A DNA stretch of 28,989 nucleotides from Bacteroidales bacterium (lineage in GTDB: Bacteria > Bacteroidota > Bacteroidia > Bacteroidales > Paludibacteraceae), in assembly GCA_900767595.1 (NCBI GenBank), contig CAAFZS010000067.1:1-28989 (forward strand), read 5' to 3'. Shown piece by piece: positions 23,598 through 28,989 of this stretch. Both the position numbers and the translations under genes were made by a program. The notes below the pieces were generated by a model. It searched no databases, was not told the DNA's origin, and saw only the letters and a program-made list of their open reading frames with translations. Each line of letters starts with the position of its first letter. The first letter of the stretch is position 1.

Positions 23598-24299
23598 ATG
23601 GCAAAACTAAAGAAACCTCACATCCACCACGAAGGCAAACATATTATTGTAGGCCTCGTCTTATCCCTTTTTGTAGTTAATGTATTCGTGTTTTTAGGCG
23701 TACACTATTGGAGTAATACACCTTATTGGAGTATCATCTTTGCTGTTTCGCTTATTTTAGCGGCGGCACTGCTGGTCTTCGTTGCCTATTTCTTCCGCAG
23801 TCCGGTTCGTGTATTGGAAATAGACGATCCCGATTTCCTTATCGCACCGGCGGACGGACGCGTAGTTGTCATCGAGCCCGTAGTAGAACACGAGTATTTC
23901 CACGATGAGCGTTTGCAAGTGAGTATTTTCATGTCTCCCCTCAATGTACACGCCAACTGGTATCCTATTGAGGGTAAGATTCTTGTTTCCGAGCACCAGA
24001 AAGGGCGTCACCAAGGAGCTTGGCTTCCCAAGTCTTCCACGGAAAACGAACGTTCCCTCGTGGTTATAGAGACCCCTTCTAAGTTACAAGTAGCTGTTCG
24101 ACAAGTGGCAGGAGCGATGGCGCGCCGTATCGTGACCTACGCCAAAGCCGGTAAGAACGCACAGCGCAACCAACACTTGGGTTTTATTAAATTAGGTTCT
24201 CGCATCGATTTATACTTACCAATGAATACGGAGATGTTTGTATCCGTAGGCGAGGCTGTACGCGGCAACGAAACCATCTTAGGTCGATTAAATGCATAA
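23598..24299 (+). CDS. psd: Phosphatidylserine decarboxylase, short form
   Basis: This 233-residue pyruvoyl enzyme converts phosphatidylserine to phosphatidylethanolamine at the inner membrane. Two hydrophobic helices (about 17-65) lead into APADGRVVVIEPV and FMSPLNVHANWYPI. The self-cleavage motif is GSR in FIKLGSRIDLYLP, the serine of which becomes the pyruvoyl group. The short Bacteroidetes form is of this length. The ATG at 23598 gives MAKLKKPHIHHEGKHIIV; an upstream ATG at 23565 lies in the SRPBCC gene. pssA, often adjacent, is not next to it; deoC follows after 12 bases. Confidence 0.94.
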   Translation: MAKLKKPHIHHEGKHIIVGLVLSLFVVNVFVFLGVHYWSNTPYWSIIFAVSLILAAALLVFVAYFFRSPVRVLEIDDPDFLIAPADGRVVVIEPVVEHEYFHDERLQVSIFMSPLNVHANWYPIEGKILVSEHQKGRHQGAWLPKSSTENERSLVVIETPSKLQVAVRQVAGAMARRIVTYAKAGKNAQRNQHLGFIKLGSRIDLYLPMNTEMFVSVGEAVRGNETILGRLNA

Positions 24300-24311
24300 A
24301 TCTATAATACT

Positions 24312-25190
24312 ATGTCTAAATTTGAAGAACTATTCAAACAATACCCTTGTCTAACCAACGACGAGGCTGTAAAGAATGACATCGCAGCTATCCTGCGCGA
24401 TGAGTTTAAGGAAAACAACACCCCCGAGGTGTGGAAACAGTGTCTTAACCAAATTGACCTCACCACCCTCAACGGGGACGATACGACGGCCAAAGTGGTA
24501 ACGATGACCTCGAAAGTCAACGACTTCCCCAAACAGTTTCCTAACCTTCCTAACGTGGCTGCCATCTGCGTCTATCCCGCTTTGGTGTCCGCAGTAAAAG
24601 AGACACTGACCGAACCGGTAGGCATTGCCGCTGTGGCAGCGGGTTTCCCTGCTTCGCAGACGTTCATTGAAGTCAAGGTCGCCGAGTCGGCATTGACTGT
24701 CAAAGAAGGAGCTACGGAGATCGATATCGTTTTGTCGGTGGGTAAATTCCTTGAAGGCAACTATCAGGAAGTATTCGATGAGATAGAAGAGATCAAAGCC
24801 GCCATTCAACCGGCTCATCTCAAGGTTATCCTCGAGACGGGAGCCCTCAAGTCCGTAGAGAACATCTACAAAGCCTCTATCTTAGCGATGGCTGCCGGTG
24901 CGGATTTCATCAAGACCTCTACGGGTAAGATTGCCGTTAATGCCACACCCGAAGCCACCTACACCATGTGTAAGGCCATCAAGGACTGGTACGAGAAGAC
25001 CGGCGAGAAAGTGAACTTCAAGGCAGCCGGAGGAATATCCACCACCGAAGAAGCAGTGCAACATTACACGATTGTCAAACATATTTTAGGTCAGGAATGG
25101 CTCAATAACCAATCCTTCCGTTTTGGAGCCAGCCGGTTGGCCAACAACCTGCTCACTTCCATCCTCGGTTCTGAAACCAAGTACTTCTAA
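24312..25190 (+). CDS. deoC: Deoxyribose-phosphate aldolase
   Basis: This 292-residue class I aldolase splits 2-deoxyribose 5-phosphate into glyceraldehyde 3-phosphate and acetaldehyde during deoxynucleoside breakdown. The Schiff-base lysine is Lys201 in DFIKTSTGK, and Lys237 lies in FKAAGGIST. The substrate lid region, CVYPALVSAVKETL, and VAAGFPASQT are typical. Length fits the Bacteroidetes form. The gene lies 12 bases after psd, and the fusion flavoprotein gene follows 43 bases later across a family C repeat. Confidence 0.96.
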   Translation: MSKFEELFKQYPCLTNDEAVKNDIAAILRDEFKENNTPEVWKQCLNQIDLTTLNGDDTTAKVVTMTSKVNDFPKQFPNLPNVAAICVYPALVSAVKETLTEPVGIAAVAAGFPASQTFIEVKVAESALTVKEGATEIDIVLSVGKFLEGNYQEVFDEIEEIKAAIQPAHLKVILETGALKSVENIYKASILAMAAGADFIKTSTGKIAVNATPEATYTMCKAIKDWYEKTGEKVNFKAAGGISTTEEAVQHYTIVKHILGQEWLNNQSFRFGASRLANNLLTSILGSETKYF

Positions 25191-25192
25191 AT

Positions 25193-25233
25193 CACCCTAC
25201 TCCTCTACTCCCCTACCCCCCCCTACTCCCAAC
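25193..25233 (+). repeat. Family C repeat forming a gene leader
   Basis: A pyrimidine-rich run of CTACTCCC-like units begins CACCCTACTCCTCTACTCCC and ends CCCTACTCCCAAC, directly before the ATG at 25234. It is the entire space between deoC and the fusion flavoprotein gene, and leaves no room for a purine-rich ribosome binding site. The same 41-base string, with small changes, is inside xseA at 28002-28043. Confidence 0.85.
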
Positions 25234-27528
25234 ATGAACAAAATCATCTCCAAGCGTTTCTTCTCTGAGAACGTAGCACAAATAGAAGTCGAGGCTCCGC
25301 TCATTGCCGCCAGTCGCAAAGCCGGTCATTTCGTTATCGTCCGCGTGGACGACCATTCGGAACGTATGCCGCTCACCATCTCTAAGGCGAATACCACTAC
25401 GGGAACGATTACTCTTGTCGTTCAGCGCATTGGGGTTAGTTCAGCTAAACTGCTTGCCTTAAACGAAGGCGACTCGATTCACGATATCGTGGGGCCGTTG
25501 GGTCGCGCGACGCGTATTCAAAACTATGGTACCGTCATCTGTGCTTGCGGTGGAGTAGGTGCTGCTCCGATGTTACCGATAGCGGAGGCGTTGCACAAGG
25601 CCGGTAATCGCGTAATCACCATCTTAGCGGCACGCACAGCAGAACTCATTATCCTCAAAGACGAGTTACAAGCCTTCTCGGATGACCTCATCGTTATGAC
25701 CGATGATGGTTCAATGGGGAAGCAAGGACTGGTGACTGCCGGGATAGAGGAAGTTATCGCACGCGAGAAAGTAGATAAGTGTATCACGATTGGTCCGGCG
25801 ATCATGATGAAGTTCGTAGCACTTACCACCAAGAAATATGACATCCCCACCGAGGCGAGCCTTAATACTATTATGGTTGACGGAACGGGTATGTGCGGTG
25901 CTTGCCGCGTGACCGTAGGCGGTCAAACGAAGTTCGTTTGCGTCGATGGTCCGGAGTTCGATGCCCATCAAGTGGATTTTGACGAGATGCTCTCGCGTCT
26001 TCGTTCCTATAAACCCGAAGAAGCCGCTGCTTACGAGGCTTATCAGGAATCTGTTCGTCCGTTAACGGCGAAAGAACGGGCGGCTCTCCCGCGCGTGAAG
26101 ATGAATGAGGTTCCCGCGAGCGTGCGCGTGCAATCGTTACGAACGGAGGTGAACCAAGGACTGACATTAGCGCAGGCTATGCAGGAGACCAAGCGTTGTC
26201 TTAACTGTAAGAACGCAGGTTGTATCCAAGGTTGCCCTGTAGGCATTAATATCCCTGCTTTCATTCATCAGTTAGGTCAAGGAGATATCTTAGGGGCAGC
26301 GGATATCATCAAAGCCTCATCTTCCCTTCCCGCAGTCTGCGGGCGCGTGTGTCCGCAGGAGAAACAGTGCGAAGCACAATGTATCCATCATAAGATGAAC
26401 CACGAACCCGTCGCCATCGGTTACCTCGAGCGTTTCGTTGCCGACCACAGCCGTCTTTCAGGCGAAGCCGGTCTTACAGCGCAGCGGTCTTTCAGCGATA
26501 GCGGTCTTACAGCGAAGCGGTCCTTCAGCGAAGCGGTCTTACAGCGAAGCGGTCTAAAGATCGCCGTCGTCGGCAGCGGTCCTGCGGGTTTGAGTTTTGC
26601 GGGAGATATGGCGAAGTTCGGGTATCAAGTGACCGTCTTTGAGGCGTTGCACGAGATAGGCGGTGTGCTCAAATATGGTATTCCTGAGTTCCGTCTGCCC
26701 AATCGTATTGTAGATCAAGAGATCGATCACCTCAAACAACTCGGTATAGAGTTTAAAACGGATATCATCATCGGTAAGACCCTCACTATTGACGACTTGC
26801 GCGAACAGGGTTTTGCCGGTATCTTCGTAGGTTCGGGTGCCGGACTGCCCCGCTTCATGGGTATCCCGGGCGAGAACCTCAACGGAGTGATGTCTTGTAA
26901 CGAATATCTGACGCGTGTCAACCTGATGGACGCGTCTTCTGAGACGACGGATACACCTTTGCTCTATGGCAAGAACGTAGCGGTTATCGGCGGTGGTAAC
27001 ACGGCGATGGATGCTGTTCGTACCGCCAAACGATTAGGTGCAGAGCGCGCGATGATCATCTACCGTCGTAGCGAAGAGGAGATGCCTGCCCGTATAGAGG
27101 AGGTGCGCCACGCCAAAGAGGAAGGTATCGAGTTCCTCACCCTTCATAACCCTATCGAATACCACGCGGATGATAGTGGTCGAGTACAAGAGACTGTCCT
27201 CCAAGTCATGACGCTGGGCGAACCCGACGAGTCGGGTCGTCGTAGTCCGGTACCGGTAGAAGGAAAGACGATCACCATCCCTACGGACTTGGTGATTGTG
27301 GCAGTAGGTGTATCGCCTAATCCGCTTATCCCCTCGTCCGTTGAAGGATTAGAGATATCGAAGAAAGGTACGATCGTCGTTAATGACGGAATGCAATCGT
27401 CGCTGCCTATTCTGTTTGCCGGAGGCGATATTGTTCGTGGAGGTGCTACAGTGATACTCGCTATGTCTGACGGCCGCAAAGCCGCCACTGCTATGCATGA
27501 CTACCTACTCGCTCAGTCAACTAAGTGA
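25234..27528 (+). CDS. DHOD-B-like reductase/GltD-like fusion flavoprotein
   Basis: The 764-residue protein fuses two units found as partners in sulfide dehydrogenase/NfnAB-type complexes. Residues about 1-275 are a ferredoxin-NADP-reductase-like module with FAD and NAD sites (GTVICACGGVGAAPMLPI) and a 2Fe-2S binding cluster, GTGMCGACRVTVGG...FVCVDG. Residues about 310-405 carry the 4Fe-4S cysteines (RCLNCKNAGCIQGCPVGIN, CGRVCPQEKQCEAQC) of the GltD family. Residues from 441 hold FAD and NADPH folds (IAVVGSGPAGLSFAG, AVIGGGNTAMDAV). The fusion is known in Bacteroidetes. The start is the ATG at 25234; the open frame extends upstream into deoC. Residues 407-439 are a family A repeat insert, SGEAGLTAQRSFSDSG and onwards. 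Confidence 0.93.
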   Translation: MNKIISKRFFSENVAQIEVEAPLIAASRKAGHFVIVRVDDHSERMPLTISKANTTTGTITLVVQRIGVSSAKLLALNEGDSIHDIVGPLGRATRIQNYGTVICACGGVGAAPMLPIAEALHKAGNRVITILAARTAELIILKDELQAFSDDLIVMTDDGSMGKQGLVTAGIEEVIAREKVDKCITIGPAIMMKFVALTTKKYDIPTEASLNTIMVDGTGMCGACRVTVGGQTKFVCVDGPEFDAHQVDFDEMLSRLRSYKPEEAAAYEAYQESVRPLTAKERAALPRVKMNEVPASVRVQSLRTEVNQGLTLAQAMQETKRCLNCKNAGCIQGCPVGINIPAFIHQLGQGDILGAADIIKASSSLPAVCGRVCPQEKQCEAQCIHHKMNHEPVAIGYLERFVADHSRLSGEAGLTAQRSFSDSGLTAKRSFSEAVLQRSGLKIAVVGSGPAGLSFAGDMAKFGYQVTVFEALHEIGGVLKYGIPEFRLPNRIVDQEIDHLKQLGIEFKTDIIIGKTLTIDDLREQGFAGIFVGSGAGLPRFMGIPGENLNGVMSCNEYLTRVNLMDASSETTDTPLLYGKNVAVIGGGNTAMDAVRTAKRLGAERAMIIYRRSEEEMPARIEEVRHAKEEGIEFLTLHNPIEYHADDSGRVQETVLQVMTLGEPDESGRRSPVPVEGKTITIPTDLVIVAVGVSPNPLIPSSVEGLEISKKGTIVVNDGMQSSLPILFAGGDIVRGGATVILAMSDGRKAATAMHDYLLAQSTK
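26453..26551 (+). repeat. Family A repeat array inside a coding sequence
   Basis: Six head-to-tail units (26453-26470, 26471-26486, 26487-26503, 26504-26519, 26520-26535, 26536-26551) have lengths 18, 16, 17, 16, 16 and 16, together 99 bases, exactly 33 codons. The unit GTCTTACAGCGAAGCG has no stop in any of the three forward frames, so it can be read in changing phase. It encodes a Ser/Arg/Leu-rich linker between the 4Fe-4S domain and the FAD domain. The unit is the same as that at 22-109. Confidence 0.92.
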
Positions 27529-28594
27529 ACTCATCGGAGAAGTCATCTCCGTGGAGTTAAACGACACCTACTGGGTGCGTGCCGAGATAGCCTCGCTATC
27601 CCGACGCAACGGGCATGGGTATTTCGATTTGGTGGAGAAAGGAAAGGATGGACTGTTTACCGTTAAGATGCGCGGTAACTGTTGGGCGAATTTATTCACC
27701 ATACTCTCCGCTTATTTTGAACAAGAGACCGGCTCCACTTTACAAGCGGGAATGCAGGTACTTTTAGAGGTAGAGATTAACTGGCATGATGTCTATGGAC
27801 TGAGTCTTAATATCGTAGGAATAGACCCGCAATATACCATCGGAGACTTGGCTCGCCAGCGACAAGAGACCATTCGCCAATTACAAAAAGAGGGAATCCT
27901 CGACATGCAACAGTCGCTTACTCTCCCCACTGTGGTCAGACGGATAGCCGTCATCTCCTCCGACACCGCCGCCGGTTATGAGGACTTCATCCATCAACTA
28001 TCCACCCTACCCCTCTACTCCTCTACTCCCCTACTCCCAACCCTCTTCCCCGCTATCATGCAAGGAGACAATGCTGAAGCGTCTATTCTCAAAGCTTTGC
28101 AAGCGATTGCGGAACGGGAAGACGAGTTTGATGTGGTGGTCATCATCCGCGGAGGGGGTGCCAGTCTGGATATGAGTTGTTTTGACAGTTACTTGCTCGC
28201 AGCTACCTGTGCGCAGTTCCCTCTTCCTATTATCACGGGTATCGGGCACACGCGCGATGTGAGCGTTTTAGACCTCGTTGCCTATCGTGCCCTCAAGACC
28301 CCGACCGCCGTAGCGGCATTCTTTGTGGATCGTTTAGCGGAAGAACTGAAACGGTTAGAAGACTTAAGACGCCGATTGCGTCAGACGCAAGAGCGTCAGG
28401 TGCTTATTCGTAAGCACGCTATCGAGATGCTCGCTCAGCGACTTGTTTCTTGCGACCCTGCGCGTATCTATAAGATGGGTTATTCGCTCACCACCATCGA
28501 TGGACAAATAATCACCAGTAAGCACCAAGTCAAGAGTGGTCAAACTCTCATCACCCACCTTATCGACGGCGACCTCTCCTCAATCATCCAATAG
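27497..28594 (+). CDS. xseA: Exodeoxyribonuclease VII large subunit
   Basis: This 365-residue subunit of the single-strand nuclease ExoVII has an OB-fold start (YWVRAEIASLSRRNGHGYFDLVEK), then the catalytic core with AVISSDTAAGYEDF, VVIIRGGGASLDMSCFD, PIITGIGHTRDVSVLD and KTPTAVAAFF. It is shorter than the E. coli protein (456 residues), mainly in the coiled-coil region, as in other Bacteroidetes. The ATG at 27497 overlaps the previous gene by 32 bases. Residues 169-182 (STLPLYSSTPLLPT) are encoded by a family C repeat at the loop before LFPAIMQGD. The small subunit gene xseB is not seen within the window. Confidence 0.95.
   Translation: MTTYSLSQLSELIGEVISVELNDTYWVRAEIASLSRRNGHGYFDLVEKGKDGLFTVKMRGNCWANLFTILSAYFEQETGSTLQAGMQVLLEVEINWHDVYGLSLNIVGIDPQYTIGDLARQRQETIRQLQKEGILDMQQSLTLPTVVRRIAVISSDTAAGYEDFIHQLSTLPLYSSTPLLPTLFPAIMQGDNAEASILKALQAIAEREDEFDVVVIIRGGGASLDMSCFDSYLLAATCAQFPLPIITGIGHTRDVSVLDLVAYRALKTPTAVAAFFVDRLAEELKRLEDLRRRLRQTQERQVLIRKHAIEMLAQRLVSCDPARIYKMGYSLTTIDGQIITSKHQVKSGQTLITHLIDGDLSSIIQ
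28002..28043 (+). repeat. Family C repeat inside xseA
   Basis: CCACCCTACCCCTCTACTCC runs into TCTACTCCCCTACTCCCAAC. It matches the 25193-25233 copy almost throughout and encodes STLPLYSSTPLLPT in the XseA core. The 8-base unit has no stop in any forward frame. Confidence 0.88.
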
Positions 28595-28658
28595 TCAATC
28601 TTCATTCCTCAATCCTCAATCCTCAATCTTCAATAGCCCTTTGGGCGTTCATTCTTCC
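28595..28658 (+). repeat. Family B repeat downstream of xseA
   Basis: The element starts directly after the xseA stop codon with TCAATCTTCATTCCTCAATC, has CTCAATC units with a 7-base period, then the core CAATAGCCCTTTGGGCG and TTCATTCTTCCC. The 28 bases CAAT...TTCC match the copy inside the PnuC-like gene (reverse strand, 7457-7484) at 26 positions. Confidence 0.85.
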
Positions 28659-28663
28659 CTCTC

Positions 28664-28709
28664 CGCTCGTCGGGGCATCTCGTTGCCCCTTGCCGCGGGG
28701 CGCTCCCCT
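28664..28709 (+). repeat. Family F hairpin element, copy 2
   Basis: CGCTCGTCGGGGCA leads into the stem GGGGCA (28672-28677), loop TCTCGT, TGCCCC (28684-28689), then TTGCCGCGGGGCGCTCCCC with a second small stem GGGG/CCCC (28697-28700, 28705-28708). Against copy 3 the A-T pair at the stem top replaces a G-C pair on both sides. Confidence 0.75.
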
Positions 28710-28710
28710 T

Positions 28711-28826
28711 GGATTTTCAGTTAGATTTTTTGTTAGATTTTTATGGATTTTTGCTCCGTAGGAGCTTTCCTCCATTTGCTCAATTGATTTTCTTTTCGTC
28801 CTTACTTAGATTTTCTTAGCGTCGCG
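28711..28826 (-). repeat. Family E dispersed repeat, copy 2 (reversed)
   Basis: Read on the minus strand it begins CGCGACGCTAAGAAAATCTA and contains AAAATCAATTGAGCAA, both near-identical to copy 1 at 1459-1557. The central hairpin differs: GCTCC-tac-GGAGC (28752-28764) takes the place of TTGAGC...GCTCAA. The tail repeats AAAATCTAAC. Confidence 0.75.
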
Positions 28827-28838
28827 TTTGTCTCTCCC

Positions 28839-28880
28839 CGCTCGTCGGGGCGTTCCGTCGCCCCTTGCCGCGTGGCGCTC
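28839..28880 (+). repeat. Family F hairpin element, copy 3
   Basis: CGCTCGTCGGGGCG leads into the stem GGGGCG (28847-28852), loop TTCCGT, CGCCCC (28859-28864), then TTGCCGCGTGGCGCTC. An alternative stem, CCCCG-ctcgt-CGGGG (28836-28850), overlaps it. Confidence 0.75.
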
Positions 28881-28902
28881 TTGCTCGGCTGGTAGACCTT
28901 GT

Positions 28903-28989
28903 CGCTACGCTATTAAAATCCTATAAGGGATTTACTTAAAATCGTTTGAGCATTTGTTTTTATTTCGCTGCGCTCAAAAATCTTATAAA
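28903..28989 (+). repeat. Family E dispersed repeat, copy 3 (cut by window end)
   Basis: CGCTACGCTATTAAAATCCT opens a direct copy of the 1459-1557 element. The stem TTGAGC (28946-28951) with GCTCAA (28972-28977) and the following AAAATCTTATAAA are conserved, then the window ends. Confidence 0.7.

Larger units (their letters stand above)
28595..28989. other. Repeat-filled non-coding end of window
   Basis: No gene is supported after the xseA stop. Short frames here translate repeats only. In order the stretch holds a family B tract and palindrome (28595-28656), a family F hairpin (28664-28709), a reversed family E copy (28711-28826), a second family F hairpin (28839-28880) and a cut-off family E copy (28903-28989). 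No clear T-tailed terminator for xseA is present. Confidence 0.75.

Noticed and set aside
26453..26551. CRISPR-like array
   Set aside because: Units are contiguous 16-mers without unique spacers and lie inside an intact gene; no cas genes are nearby.
28536..28724. Plus-strand 62-codon frame at the xseA end
   Set aside because: It overlaps the xseA end in another frame and otherwise translates family B and F repeats. Its peptide FLNPQSSIFNSPLGVHSS matches a shadow frame in the PnuC-like gene only because the repeat is shared.

Overview
The window looks like a chromosomal piece of an uncultured Bacteroidales bacterium. Six promoters share the Bacteroidetes form, TTG, exactly 20 bases, then TAnnTTTG. 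The ribosome binding sites are weak or absent. The block DUF4271-hemD-rnpA-yidD, the dihydroorotate-dehydrogenase-B-like/GltD-like fusion flavoprotein, and a CotH-like protein with a short Bacteroidales-type C-terminal tail all fit this group. No rRNA, tRNA, CRISPR array or transposase was seen. Both window ends lie in dispersed repeats, so this may be a whole assembly contig that broke at repeats.

Layout. 1-1559: a repeat-rich island around one BRO-N gene (minus). 1560-5514: two dipeptidases, M20C and C69, and a lipoprotein made only of the C-terminal half of a 5'-nucleotidase (all minus). 5593-7100: the ribosomal protein unit rpsF-rpsR-rplI-rpmE2 with its promoter and terminator (plus). 7118-8801: a PnuC-like membrane protein overlapping an RluA-type pseudouridine synthase (plus). 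8749-16999: a ten-gene tightly overlapping minus-strand run, acpP-fabF-asd-U32 protein-DUF4271-hemD-rnpA-yidD-trmD-cotH. 17124-21641: TPR/OmpA-like lipoprotein, small tail-anchored protein, mutL, and the catalytic half of a 5'-nucleotidase (minus). 21836-28594: lipoprotein, a pyrE homologue with an altered PRPP loop, SRPBCC protein, psd, deoC, fusion flavoprotein and xseA (plus). 28595-28989: more repeats.

Most genes are ordinary housekeeping genes. The unusual layer is a set of short, mostly stop-free or hairpin-forming repeats found both between genes and in frame inside conserved genes. Family A (about 16-bp units) is at 22-109 and inside the fusion flavoprotein at 26453-26551. Family B (7-bp tract plus a GCCCTNNGGGC palindrome) lies after xseA and inside the PnuC-like gene, with a relative inside pepD. 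Family C (CTACTCCC tract) forms the leader of the fusion flavoprotein gene and sits inside xseA. Family E (about 100 bp) and family F (hairpins whose stems covary) fill the non-coding ends. The coding copies fall in linkers or loops and preserve the reading frame. This recalls the Rickettsia palindromic elements, and it is the best candidate here for something not yet described.
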